DNA from: Blasia pusilla
Lineage: Eukaryota; Marchantiophyta; Marchantiopsida; Blasiales
Reading direction: 5' to 3'
Length of the DNA: 64,000 bases
Assembly: GCA_050084515.1 (NCBI GenBank)
Contig: CM114272.1
Span: forward strand, 57,412,001 to 57,476,000
This document shows positions 23,996 through 35,542 of the stretch, one piece after another (within the stretch, counting starts at the first letter, position 1; every line of letters begins with the position of its first letter). Below the pieces are notes generated by a model that did no database searches, was not told the origin of the DNA, and saw nothing but the letters and a program-made list of their open reading frames with translations. The position numbers and the translations under genes are program-made.

Positions 23996-26900
23996 ATGAC
24001 TCCTCATATGGGACCAATGGTCAAGAAAGAATCGACAGCAAATTGGTACATTGACTCCTGTGAGGTCCTTGTGAGATCAAATCACATGATCTCACAAGGA
24101 AATTGGTTCAGTAGTTTGGAACCGGTGAAAGATCCTACAATTGTGCTCACATGAGATGACACTCAACATCATATCACGCATACCGGTAAAGTTCCAATAG
24201 CATCAGATGGCCTTTGTGCTCTTGGAAATGTTCTCTATGTTCCTACCATTGCAAGAAATCTGATCTCTGTAGGATAGATAGTAGAATAGCATTATCAAGT
24301 GAAGTTTAACGCAGATGGTTGTTTCATTGAAACAATGGATGACCAGACTACAATAGCCAAAGGAACTAGATCTGGCAGAATGTTCAAATTAGATGTTTCT
24401 ATGCCAAAGATTCAAACAGTAATGTATGGTCAAACCAACCAACAAGTCACAGATCTAAATGTGTGGCATAAAAGAATTGAATATATGAATCTTCAAAGAT
24501 TACAAAGTCTTTCATCATCCAATATAGTAATAGGACTTCCTAAATTATCGAGTCTTGCTAGGTTAGAGGTATGTCCTGCTTGCCAATTTGGAAAATAAAC
24601 TAGATTTCCTTTTCCAAAGCAAGATAGAAGAGTATCCAAGATATTGGAGTTGATCCATAGTGATGTGTGGACAACATCACAACAGAGCCTTAGTGGTTGC
24701 CAATACTTTATTTCATTTATTGATGACTTCTCTAGGTATATATGGGTATACTTTTTGAAAGCCAAGTCAGAGGTATTCTCAATGTTCCAAACATTCAGAG
24801 TTCTAGTAGAGAAGCAGACTGGACAACACATTCTGAAATTGCGTTGTGATGGAGGAGGAGAGTATCTTTCAACAGAGTTTGATGACTATTTACGTCAGAA
24901 TGGCATCCAACATCAAATGACTTGCCGCTACACTCCACAACAAAATGGAGTGGCCGAGAGGAAAAATCGACATATTGCTGAAGCGGCACGAGCTATGCTG
25001 AATGAGAAGAACATGCCAAAGGTGTATTGGGCAGAGGCTGTAGCATGTGCAATCTTCTTAATCAACCGAACTCCAACAGCAGGAGTTTATCATAAAACTC
25101 CATTCGAAGTCTTCACAAGAAGTAAACCCGATTTTTCCTTCTTGAAAGTATTTGGTTGTATTTGTTATGCTCATGTTCTTTCTGAGAGACGTCAGAAATT
25201 AGACCCCAAGTCTGAAAGATGTATCTTCATTGGCTATGCTGATGGAACTAAGGGATATAAGTGCTACATTCCATCCTCTAGGCAACTTATTATTAGTCAG
25301 GATGTTGTCTTTGATGAGCTAAAGTCATGGTATGCTCCATCTGAGCCTATTCCACCTCTAAACTTGTCTGTTGAGGGGAAGAATATGACTATAAACCAAC
25401 AAACATTGTCTTCAACTTTCCCAAGTACTAGTGCGCGATTAGGAGAGATCCTAGATTCATCCATTAAATCTGTGAGTCCATGGATGGGAAGAGTACATAT
25501 TCAGTCTGTTAACACTAGTCAGAGCTGAGTCAGGTGTCTGAGGCATCTACCTCTAAACAAAAACTTTGTAGATCAAGTAGAGTTACACATCCAATTCATA
25601 GATTCATAAATGAAGGTTTCCTTGCGACACATCATGCATATATGATGACTACCCTTCAAGAGCAGGAGCCGAGTTGTTTTGAAGAAGTTTTGAGTAAAGC
25701 CGAATGGATTGAAGCTACGGAGGAAGAGCTTGCTGCATTAAGACATCAACAAACATGGGAGCTGGTTGATATACCTTCCCGTAAGGAAGCTATTGGTTGT
25801 AAATGAGTTTACAAAATCAAGCGCAATCAAGATGGTACAATTAACAGATACAAAGCGAGATTGGTGGCTAAGGGCTATGCACAACAATATGGTATCGATT
25901 ATGAGGAAACATTTAGCCCTGTTGCAAAGATGATGACTACGAGAACAGTGGTTACAGTTGCAGTAAGTAAGAAGTGGAGATTACATCACATGGACGTCAA
26001 GAATTCCTTCTTGAATGGAGATCTATGTGAGGAGGTATATATGATTCAACCACATGGATACGAGCATTCCAAGTTTCCATTTCGCGTATGCAGGTTGAAG
26101 AAAGCTCTATATGGGCTCAAAAAAGCTCCAAGAGCTTGGTATGGCAAGATTACATACGTCCTACAAGAGTTGGGTTTTAGGGTATGTGATTCTGACTCCT
26201 CGTTATATATCTTGAGAGGAAAAGATCATATAGTTCTCATTGTGTTGTATGTTGACGATCTCTTGATTATTGGGAGTATTGAAGAAATGGTACAACAAGT
26301 CAAGCTTAAGTTACAAGAAGAATTCGATATGAAGGACTTGAGAGAACTCAAGTACTTCCCTGGTATTGAGTTTATCAAGGTTGGAGAGAGCATGTGGTTA
26401 CTACAACGACAATATGCTCTTCATATGCTTTCAAAATATGATATGACGGCTTGTAAGCCAATCTCTACACCGTTGGACCAGAGCGTGAAGCTAAGAGTGG
26501 ATGAAGGAGAGATGCTTGCAGATTCTAATATGTACAAGCAAATGGTTGGAAGTTTGATCTATCTAACTATAACCAGACTAGATTTGAGCTATGGTGTTGG
26601 CCTAGTGAGCCAATTTATGCAAGCACCTCGAAAACCTTACCTTGATGCTGTGAGAAGGATTATGCGGTATGTGAAATTTTCTATTCAATTCGGGCTTCAA
26701 TTTGAACCTTCTCTGAATTTTCAATTACAAGGATTCATAGATGTTGATTGGGCAGGAAGTGTGTCTGATCGACACTCCACATCTGGTTATTCATTTACTT
26801 TAGGAAGCGCAGCTATAAGTTGGGCTTCAAAGAAGCAACCTACAGTTTCTTTATCTTCAACACAGGTTGAGTACCGAGGAGCAACCAATGCAGCATGTGA

Positions 26901-27222
26901 GGCGGTGTGGCTTTATCGATTACTTGTTGAGATTGGTGTTCGTAACTTAGGACCTAGTGTAATATATGCAAACAATATAAGTAGCATCAAGCTTGCTAAT
27001 AACCTTGTGTTTCATGCTCGTACAAAACATGTTGAGGTGCACTATCATTTTATCAGAGAGAAAGTGCTTGCAGGAGAAATTGATCTGGTGTATATAGGTA
27101 CAGATCAGCAAATTGCTGACATCTTTACAAAGGCATTGTCTAGAGATAAGTTTGAGATGTTTAGAAAGGATTTAGGCGTTAGAGATATCGATATGAGCTT
27201 GAGGGGGAGTATTGAAGATTGA
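23996..27222 (+). pseudogene. Copia pol (protease, integrase, RT, RNase H), broken
   Basis: The protease region shows WYIDSC where copia proteases have Asp-Ser-Gly, with extra bases just after it. Integrase: a degenerate zinc finger (one His replaced by Tyr in WHKRIEYMNL), CPACQFGK, FIDDFSRYIWVYFLK, then GVAERKNRHI. RT: VAKGYAQQYGIDYEETFSPVA and the catalytic YVDDLLII. RNase H: WAGSVSDRHSTSGY with SLSSTQVEYRGA. The longest open pieces are 24644-25528 and 25861-27222. The TAG, TGA and TAA stops before 24600 and the TGA near 25804 are each one transition from Gln, Arg or Trp codons. Confidence 0.9.
27201..27209 (+). promoter_or_regulatory. Polypurine tract of the copia element
   Basis: GAGGGGGAG directly precedes the 3' LTR, the position expected for priming second-strand DNA synthesis. 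Confidence 0.8.
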
Positions 27223-27523
27223 ATTACAGTCAAGCTCATGAGACACCTGAACTGCTACATTTGGCACTCACACGAAGTAGGGAAGCTTAATCTTGGTTAG
27301 TCAGTTAAGCACGATTATCTTAACTAGGGTTAGTTAATCACAATTAGGCTAACTCGAGACTATGGTTAAGGATAGGGTTAGGGTTGCTTGTACATACCCT
27401 ATATAATTGAGAAGAGGACCAGCCTACACTCATTCTCTCATTGCAAATTTCGTTCTCCATGGTGATGTGTGTGTGTGTGAGAGCCGTTTTCCACCAGTTA
27501 TGCTTGTTTAGCAGTTTTCCATA
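27210..27523 (+). repeat. 3' LTR of the copia element
   Basis: This LTR has the same length as the 5' LTR (314 bp), with about seven substitutions, six of them transitions. It is followed directly by the ATACC target duplication at 27524-27528. Confidence 0.9.
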
Positions 27524-27528
27524 ATACC
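27524..27528. repeat. Target site duplication ATACC, right
   Basis: An exact copy of 22163-22167, flanking the copia element. Confidence 0.85.
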
Positions 27529-27686
27529 GAGGGTGGAAAGGCCAGCCATAGAGAGGTCGTGGCTTGCTTGAGGCATTTTCGAGGAGGAAATTGGGAGTCT
27601 TTGTGGTGTGAGTTTGTGGCATATGCCAAAGGTAGCACTTCACAGTATCTTTACTTGGTTTCCCGCCGTATTATCTTGTAGCAGCC

Positions 27687-28335
27687 ATGTTTCGACGATG
27701 TAGGAAACTTGGATGGGCTTGTGAGTACTCGCAAGCTACTCATGCTCTTCTCCCAATCGACATGGCACCTCTATCATCTGTTTCCATTGATGCCCTTTGG
27801 AGGTTACATCCTCATCCATCGGTTCACATTGTAGCTTTTGCACGTGACTTCCATCGTTACATGGCTATATGCCTTGACTCGTCCCTCTTTGAAAACGCAC
27901 TCGGACATTCTCTTAGGATTTTGGCCATAGGTTTGTCTGGTATGATGTACAAACACCTTCTTGATTGCTTTCCTCTTGAGAAATTTGCTAGTGGCTTTTC
28001 CGAGTTGTTTAAAATTTCCTCTCACCTAGCTTAGGGGAGAGTGCCAATAGTACTGGCCCAAGAATTGGGGGCAGGGCGACTTTTGACATTGTCGAAGGAG
28101 GTATTTTTCTGATCGTCCTAGGTCAGATGCTCTTGCGGTTGGTGAGTCGTACAATTGCTTTGCAATTCGATGAGGTTTTCCAATCACACATGAGTCTACA
28201 TTAGTTTGGAGTTGCCATGCAGGCCGGTTATAAGATGATAACCTTAGGTTTGAGGGCTTATCTTGATGTATATCCTTAGTGGGTGGTCCTCGAAGTGGAT
28301 GTGGAGAACGCCTTCAACTTAGTGTCACAATAAGC
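27687..28335 (+). pseudogene. Relic of a non-LTR-type reverse transcriptase
   Basis: A frame of 115 codons (27687-28034) is followed by another frame at about 28110-28335 with reverse-transcriptase features: QMLLRLVSRTIALQF, then FGVAMQAGYKM, then WVVLEVDVENAFN, which corresponds to the first catalytic Asp region of RT (Asp in an Asp-x-x-x-Ala-Phe-Asn setting). Two TAG stops interrupt conserved blocks. The relic ends soon after, where gypsy-related sequence begins. It is the apparent host sequence of the copia insertion. Its class is inferred from the order of these blocks and is not certain. Confidence 0.5.
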
Positions 28336-28661
28336 CTCAATACTTTCTCGCCCTACATTTCATCTACCATGATAGTTGTCATGCGAATAGAAATTTCTTC
28401 CAACATACATACATGGTCTTCCCTAAGATCCATCTAATTAGAAATCCTTACATATCTACACATGAATGACTAGACAAGCCTAATCACACCCCCTAGCTGG
28501 TGTTAGGTCCCTCTAACTCCACATAGCCCACAAAACAAGTTTAAATGCTATGCACATATTCCGTGCTAAGATCAGTAGGTCGGATGCTATGTCGTCCCAT
28601 CATTAGTCACCTTCCTACGATCCATAAAATCAAGAGTCATCTTGTTATCTACCTATCACAC

Positions 28662-28973
28662 CTATGCACATGTGGAACAAGACCAATGTCCTTGAGGAAC
28701 CAAGTCAAGAAGCGAGGTCAAACATGACATATGCCATCCTCTAGAACACCCATCAAAGACTAGCATCGTGGTTCCTTCTCTGCCAGAACTACACAACATG
28801 CAGCTCAAACCTACATGAACGAGTGCTAAGCTCAGATCAATACTCTCATGTACGTTTGGAAGATGACATGGTGCACAATTACGCACATGATCTTTCCAAA
28901 CGGTACCATAAAAGCCCCCTAAACAAGGACTCCTAAAAGTAAAATCTCTCGTACTCACAGAATAGTGCGTCAT
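28662..28973 (-). pseudogene. Integrase tail with PHD finger, relic copy 3
   Basis: The frame carries KDHVRNCAPCHLPN, then a PHD finger with CMLC, FDGC (first Cys of the second pair lost), GWHMSC and a final WSCSTC just before the stop. Apart from the Cys-to-Phe change, the Cys4-His-Cys3 pattern is kept, better at the C-terminal end than in the main copy. PHD fingers usually bind histone H3 tails. Confidence 0.7.
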
Positions 28974-29156
28974 GCCATCACGTCCAATATCATTGGTGCC
29001 ATGTACTGTAGGTAGATATAATCACCAAATCCCTAGTTGATAGTCTCCTCCACGTGCAGTCGCGTAGCTGAGAGTATTGCGATGTTGAGTGATAGCCAAG
29101 TCCTCAAACACCATAGGCATGACTCTTTGAAAGAGCTCAACCAGCTAAGAACACGC

Positions 29157-29381
29157 TCACACCCGTACGTCTGGATCGTCAAGGTTGAGTACCTCAACCA
29201 CATCTCGTTGAATAGTTGATGGTAAATCTAGCTCTCTCCCATAGAGCAAGAAATACGGTGAAAATGATGCCAAGAATGCATGCGGACTAAAGCGGTAATC
29301 CATGGCTAACCACGAAAACTGTACATCCCAATCTCCTAAGTTTCCCCTATGAAGTCCATACTTGTGCAATCCTCTCTTCAA
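29157..29381 (-). pseudogene. Gypsy integrase fragment, relic copy 3
   Basis: It shares the block GLHRGNLGDWDVQFSWLA with the integrase of the main copy (GLQRGHLGDWDLQLPWLA) and the motif YFLLYGRELDLPS after it. Stops and frame changes surround it. Confidence 0.65.
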
Positions 29382-29587
29382 CGTCAGCCTTCGAATGATC
29401 TCAAGAAGTCATACGATGATTTATCAACGCGTGATTGCACAAGGCGTGAAAGTCATCCCTAAACTTAACACCCTAGTATGTCAACACCTCTGCTATGCGC
29501 CGAAATGACTAAGCACTTGATCAAGAAATGCATAAGCCGCTGTCGTATAGTAAAACCAGCTAGTGTGTAAACTCCTTCCTCATTAAC

Positions 29588-30837
29588 TGTTAGATAGAGT
29601 TTTATTAGTATTGAGTAAATTAGCTTAGGAAAAGAAAATTCCCATGTTTAAACCTCTTTATGATGCCTCTTTTATGCGGGCCCAACTTTAGGAAAAGAGA
29701 TAATAAATAAAAGATGACTTTATAAAAGTAAAGTAGTGAGGTTGGTGCTTTAATGAAAATAAAAAGTAATCTTGGTTGGTGGCTAGGGTAGTTGGGGTAA
29801 TTTGGAAAATATCAAGTGGATAAAAAAGGATATTTTGGAAGAGATAAGAGGAAATCTACTTGTATCAAAATGTGATTGGCTAAGCCTTGACAGGAAGCCA
29901 TGTGGCATAGGATAAGATTAGTTCTATTTTGTACTCTTGTGGATCCCTTGTGAGTATATAAAGAGGAGGGACCTTCAAGGGTTCATCACCTTCTATTCCA
30001 CATCTTGAATCTCTCGTGTCACTCTTGAGTGTATGGCTTTGGGATTACTTGCTCTTCCAATGAGAATGGATCACCCCTCTTAGGAGAGTAACTTGACTAT
30101 GGTCTATTCTTCGAGAGGTTTCTAGAGTGTGGTGTGTGTGTGGAGATGAGAGGTTTTTCACCTTAGAGGAATTTAGTCATACTAAAATAGTGAATATTTT
30201 GGCTTGTTACTTTCCGAATGAGAGTGGATTACCCCTCTTGGGAGAATAATTCTGCCAAAATCCATTCTTGAGGAGAGTAGAGAATGTGTGTCAAGCATGG
30301 ATAGGGATGGAGCACGAGTTATGCCCGACTTTCCTTTCCTCAATCCATACCATGTCAAGGTACTCTTTGTAGATAGGCACTGATTCACTCGCTATTTAGT
30401 TTATCACTTTGGGGAGGCGTTCATGAACCAAGTCATTCAATCTCCAACTCTGGTGATCCTTCCTATCGTCACATATGGAAGGACATGGGATTGTACTTTG
30501 TATGTCCTTATATAGCGATCCATGGATGTCAATAGGCCTGCTCAAGTAGGGTTTAACACTAGTTGTGCTATCTTCCTCGTGTACGAGCGTAAAGTACTTT
30601 ATAGGGATTTTATAGTTAGGAATTTTGAGGTCCGATGTTACGAAGAAGTGATCGCCTCGGCACTTCCATTTGTGATACCTGTCGTGAGAGAATGGAGAGT
30701 ATAGATAATAATTTTGTATTGAAAAAGAAGAACTTCTTAGAAAGTTTGCCTTGCATCGACCACGTCTGCCGTAGCTAGAAGGCCTACCCTTACTCGAAGA
30801 AAGGCTCTCGACACGACACTGCTCCCTCACTCGACCT
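29588..30837 (+). mobile_element. Unclassified insertion in gypsy copy 3
   Basis: About 1.25 kb interrupts the sequence that is continuous in the main gypsy copy near 44690-44716. It begins TGTTAGATAG, has a TATATAAAG box at 29955-29963, and has two related blocks at about 30052-30118 and 30212-30278 spaced by 160 bases. It looks like a solo LTR or a small LTR-type element, but clear ends and a target duplication were not found. No protein family is visible. Confidence 0.4.
29955..29963 (+). promoter_or_regulatory. TATA box within the insertion
   Basis: TATATAAAG is followed by AGGAGGGACC and a transcribed-looking CT-rich leader, as in LTR promoters. Confidence 0.4.
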
Positions 30838-31215
30838 GTCCGGAAATGCTACCAGCTCAATCCACTTAAAGAAGTGCTCCACCATGACCAACACGTACCG
30901 ACTATGGCATCATATCAATGGTAAAGGCCCTGCAAAATCTAAACTCTAGCAATGCCCTAATCCCATTATTGATAAAGGATGCAAGTGTGGTGTCGGGACA
31001 TTGAACGATGCACGCACCCTATCATATACAATACATCTGGCTATAAACTGTTGAACATCAATATGCATACCACGCCATCAATATTGAATGTGAAGCAAGC
31101 TATATGTATGCGTGACTCCAAAATGACCCGACTCCTCGTGAGCATGTCTCATGACTCGTGCTCGCTATGAAGGATGCGACAACATCTGAACTCATCCATC
31201 TTCCCAAACTTGAAG

Positions 31216-32885
31216 CACATGCGATCTCTTCCATATGAAACCCTCTCTTGAGCTCTTGCCTCTTTGAGTCCCCCTTTTTTGTATTCCCAATGGGTTTTCC
31301 ATCATCCTCTTTTTATTTAGGTTTTCTTCCCCTCTTTTGGGGGAAAACTTCTTATCTTTGGTGATGATTTTACCCAAGTACGTCCTTTGGTCTCTTATAG
31401 ATCATGAATGCAAATTAAACAACTCAAGCAACCCTAAAAATATCCTACATGACGATCTTAAACTTTACGATAAACATGAAAGTGCAAAATTTGAAAGGTA
31501 ATGAACCTATTTTTCAAAGCACTTTTATAGAGTACTTATTGTAGGTTGGAGAAGGTCGTGTGCCACATCAAATAGCATTACATTGTGGTTCAACTAGGAA
31601 CACACACATACCTAAGTCATGACTTAGTCATGGTGAGATGAGTTATATCTATTCCATTGAGTTCTTGAACACATGTCTCCCTGTGATTTGCCTATGCATA
31701 GTCTGGCCTTGAAAATTTTGGTACTCCCATCATACTATAGTGGAATAGGAGTGGGCTAAAAGGACGAATTAGTAACACTCGATTGGTGTTACATGGACTC
31801 TTGTGCATAATTCTTATGCAAAGATCATATTAAGAAAGAAGATTGGAAATATGATTTTTATTCCATGTATCCCTTTAATTGCATCCGACTCTATTTTACC
31901 CTTTGTTCGAGATGATTTCAATTCCCTATTTGGCTGGCTTTTGCTATGAGTGTTAATAAGTTGTTGCAAAATGTAAATATCCAAAAGAAGAAGAAACTTC
32001 CCCTCCGAGAAGTTTCTTCTTGCATGGTAAACTATATGTTATCTCTTTTTTGAATAAATATAAGGAGTTCCATTACCATAATGTTCTTCATTGACCATTT
32101 CTATCTCTACTATTATGGCAGGATTACCTCTTGCCATAATAGTATAGTATAATAGTATAATTATGATGATAACCTCCTTAATACAACACCTCTTTATTTG
32201 ACACATTTGACAAGTGTGCTCCTTGCTGAGAAGTATCACTACAAAAATTGAAAATCTAAGTTTAATTCCATATACCTTACTCATCTATGATGTTATCGGA
32301 GGAGCGACTCCTCCATGGAAACACCTCCTCCTCTTGCAATATGTTTTTCACGGGATTTGAGGTGTTGCCACATGTTCCAATTTTTTTAAAATAAATTATC
32401 CGTGAGATTCTATTTGTGAAGGCGCTTCCATCAATGAAGATGCACCTCACCATCTGAGGTACGAACATCACCGTCCCAAGGGAGAGAGAAAATTGAAACT
32501 AAAGAGAGTCACGTCTTTGTCCAAATGGAGAAAGGTTGGACGGAGCTCCAATATGATGAATCAATCTCTACACCATGTGTTTTTCAATATGATGAGTATT
32601 TTTTGTGTATGAGCATGATGATTCTAGATTTGGAGATCCCAAGTAGGACATGAAAATGGAGGGACATATGAGAAATACATAAATGACTTCATACAAAATT
32701 AATATTTTGTATATCTAGTCTATATTAATATGGTATAGAGAAAACCTTCTTCATCTTAAACACCAAATAGATGCTATTATTTTTAGTCATGCCTTAAGGA
32801 CAAGAAATAATGACTCACCCATGAATAACACTGCTGCACACACTAGCTTCTTACGACCCCTACAATTTCCGAACTATATTTTTTT
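31216..32885. other. AT-rich stretch, no gene recognised
   Basis: Short frames only. The frame at 32039-32284 (minus) has a Cys-rich start but no family I know. I see no terminal repeats. Confidence 0.5.
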
Positions 32886-32889
32886 TGGC

Positions 32890-32985
32890 CATCTAGAAAG
32901 CCTCTCATTAGGAGAGTAGGTTTGGTTTGACATGAGAGAGAGAAAGATGGAGTGTGCACATTTGTGAGACCTTGTGATAGAGAGT
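32890..32985 (+). repeat. Gypsy LTR fragment
   Basis: The block around CTCTCATTAGGAGAG and GGTTTGGTTTGACATGAGAG matches the reverse complement of 43035-43080 and 52335-52380. Only about 90 bases are recognisable. Confidence 0.6.
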
Positions 32986-32989
32986 TCCA

Positions 32990-33684
32990 CTTGATTTATT
33001 GGAGATATTTGTTTCAACATCTTAAAGTGACCAATCATCGACGAACTGATTGTTATTAAAATATATTAGATTACTTATCTAATGTGTTTGTCCCATACAT
33101 GAATATTCAAGTCTATTGAATCCTTTATTAATTTGGCCTCATTATTTGTAATAAGCTCCCATAGTTCTTGACCCGTGAGAAATTTTTTCATGCAATTGTA
33201 ATTTTGCTGATCGAACTTCTCGTTTGTGATTGTTGTTGAGGAATACTTCATCAAGAACATAATTTTACTCACAAATCATAATTTCAAGCTTTCCACCGCT
33301 TCAATTGAATCATAGACCACTTAGCTGTGATTGAAATTTCTTTGCACCAACATGAATTTGTGCCTTCTCTTGCCTCTCTTCTCTCCTCAAACACCAATAA
33401 TTTGAATTAATGTTCTCGTATCGCTCTAATACTCTAAACAAGCATAATTGATGAAACACGACCCTCACATACACACGCCACCATGGAATTTTTTTTTGCA
33501 ATTACAGAATAAGTGGAACTAACCCTAACCATAGTCTCAAGCTATATTAATTATGGTTAATTAACCATAATTAAAATAATTGTGTTTAATTAACTAACCA
33601 AAATTAAAATTTCTAATTTTATGTGAGTACCAAGTATAGCATTTCTTGTGTCCGATGAATTTGACTATAACTCAATCTTCAATA
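32990..33684 (-). mobile_element. Truncated copia copy, LTR plus gag start
   Basis: On the minus strand the sequence begins TATTGAAG at 33684 and follows the copia LTR, the primer-binding region and the leader, then gag (33272-33075 encodes FDQQNYN and ELWELITNNEAKL, matching LDKQNYN and EIWELVTGDEAKP of the full copy). It stops near 32990 inside gag. It is far more diverged than the two LTRs of the complete element, so it is older. The shared TATTGAAG start supports the LTR boundary chosen above. Confidence 0.75.
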
Positions 33685-34720
33685 TAGGTCACTTGACCTA
33701 GAACAACAAGAAAGAAAGATCATTGGAAACAATTAATCTTGACGCAACGGAATTATATGTAACCAACCTTCTTTGACCACATAAGACAAAGTTATGCTTG
33801 AAAAATTTGTTTACTCCCTCCGCCCTTAATACATGGGTCCTCTACATGAATGTATTAATTACTTTCTTCTCCCCCCTTACCCTTCTCAAAGGAAAGGGCT
33901 TCTCCTACTGGTTTTATGGGATTGTCATAAGATCAATTCAGAAGAGTAGCAGGTATTGAGCTTTTGGAGGACGTATGCCATAAAGACTAGATTACCTCCC
34001 CAGATTTGAAAATACGGGTTTATTTTATTTTTATATCTTACCCAACGCGTAGACAGAAATAACGAAATGCTATTCGCACAATAATGCACTCACTCTGCGC
34101 GCTCGTGTACAAATTGCAGACGATGACGCAAAGCGCAGATCTCCAGATCGCGGTAGATAGATGGTGATACGAGTAGGAGAAGCAGTAGAAGAGTATATAC
34201 CCGAGTAGACCTCGTAGTCAGATCGTTTGATTCTGTGCACCAGGTAGATTTTCAATCGTCGATGATGATGACGCCTTGGAGAGGCCGCTGCCATGCGAGC
34301 CTGACCTGGGGAAGTGGTGAGCGTAATGTAATTTTCAATTCAGCCAAGAGCGGTTCACAGCACCTTCGGTGTGACGCATCTTCCGATTCATGTGAACCAC
34401 AGCTGCTCGGAGCGTCCGGAACAATTTCTAGTGGTCGGTGTTCAATCAACAAGCAATTGCTGTATCCGGAGATGAGAGTGGAACTGGACAGACGTCCAAA
34501 TGGCGATGGAATCACAGAGTGTGCCTTCAATTGAATTTCTCTTGTTTGGTGTACAATCAATGAGCGATTGATGGTTTCACAGACGAGATCAAGATGCACC
34601 AAACCTCCAAATGCTTACGAGTAGAGGAAAAAGGATGCATGCGTCTTTCCTGCCAGTCGAGTTTCCTTGTTTAGCTCTCTTCATCAGAAAACTGAGGAAG
34701 CAATTGTTTCTCTAAACGCT

Positions 34721-35542
34721 TTACTCTAATTGGAACTGTACTGTTTTCTCACTCCACACGCCATTCGTCAAGGACCTTTCGAAGAAACACACTTTTCCGT
34801 CCCTACGAATTCCAATGACTGACATATTTCGAGTACCATACAGATTCTCAAATACAAGTGATTCAATGAAGATGGAGCTGAGCGATCGCTCGAACTCCTC
34901 GGGACAACCCGTCTCGAATGTTTGGTTAGAGACATCCTCTGGCATGGTTCTGTCCTTCAATATTTGCTCCACAATTGCGCCATAAGGTAGGTCGATTTCA
35001 ACAGATTCGGAGAGAGACTGCAGCTTTTGCTTGCCTAGCTCCATTTTTTTCCAAGCGCTGTGGAGACTCCCATTGCTCAAGGAATGCAATCCGGGGTTCA
35101 CCAATTGTACAGGAGCCTTCGAAGTTTCAGGGCGATTGGAAAGATATGCCATTTCTCTCCTTCTCACATCGCCAACCACCAGATTGAAACCATTGTAATT
35201 GTCGCTTTCCATGGCTATCTCCTCAAGGAACTGCACCGGGCTTTTGTCACTTTTGAGAAAACGAGTTGGTAGAGCGCCTCGACTGGTGACATTCATGCGT
35301 TCTACGCCACGGGTTGCTAAAAATTTGTTCTCCCGAACGTTGGTGAGAAAAGCCAAGCGACCAGTCTTCGTTACACCCAGCCATGTGCCACCTCCTGTCA
35401 GATCTTTACCTCCCAAAATGTTCTTGTCATCTTCCCAGAAATGCACCGGGAGAGCGGGACGAGCGTGAAACTCATCCCTGTTGGATGCGAGGATGAGCCA
35501 GAAGGCCGGATGTTTGTCCAGCAACCAGAACGCGACACACAT
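34721..35542 (-). CDS. TANGO2-like NRDE-family protein
   Basis: An intact single-exon frame of 273 residues. It starts MCVAFWLLD with Cys at position 2, and has the family signature NRDEFHARP at residues 21-29, GGKDLTGGGTWLGV near 45-60 and LTNVRE near 68-73. Length and order fit TANGO2/NRDE proteins, which occur from bacteria to plants and animals. In animals TANGO2 is linked to Golgi organisation, heme handling and lipid or mitochondrial metabolism; its plant role is poorly defined. Cys2 is of the type proposed as an N-terminal nucleophile. No signal peptide is obvious. It is the best-preserved gene of the window, since no break is seen. The 3' flank (34000-34720) has only short frames. Confidence 0.9.
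   Translation of the reverse strand: MCVAFWLLDKHPAFWLILASNRDEFHARPALPVHFWEDDKNILGGKDLTGGGTWLGVTKTGRLAFLTNVRENKFLATRGVERMNVTSRGALPTRFLKSDKSPVQFLEEIAMESDNYNGFNLVVGDVRRREMAYLSNRPETSKAPVQLVNPGLHSLSNGSLHSAWKKMELGKQKLQSLSESVEIDLPYGAIVEQILKDRTMPEDVSNQTFETGCPEEFERSLSSIFIESLVFENLYGTRNMSVIGIRRDGKVCFFERSLTNGVWSEKTVQFQLE

Larger units (their letters stand above)
22168..27523 (+). mobile_element. Full-length Ty1/copia retrotransposon, coding part decayed
   Basis: Two 314-bp LTRs (22168-22481 and 27210-27523) differ at only about seven positions and flank gag and pol in copia order: gag, zinc knuckle, protease, integrase, RT, RNase H. A primer-binding site adjoins the left LTR and a purine tract adjoins the right one. 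The ATACC duplication on both sides shows a single insertion event. The near-identical LTRs indicate a fairly recent insertion, yet the reading frame has a 28-bp duplication and several stops, so this copy is not autonomous now. Confidence 0.95.
28340..31215 (-). mobile_element. Decayed Ty3/gypsy relic (copy 3) with PHD finger, split by an insertion
   Basis: Minus-strand sequence matches the integrase end of the main gypsy element: the 3' untranslated part at about 28480-28640, the PHD region at 28662-28973, the integrase at 29157-29580, and the region upstream of the catalytic core at about 30838-31215. The middle (about 29588-30837) is unrelated DNA. The relic starts after the 3' flank with a purine tract (CTAGGGGG on the minus strand) like that of the main copy. 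RT and all upstream domains are missing. Confidence 0.65.

Noticed and set aside
33811-34040. Possible Stowaway-type MITE (CTCCCTCCGCCC after TA)
   Set aside because: The left end resembles the Stowaway terminus, but no inverted partner was found downstream.
34252-34602. 116-codon frame downstream of the TANGO2-like gene
   Set aside because: No motif; lies where the 3' untranslated region is expected.
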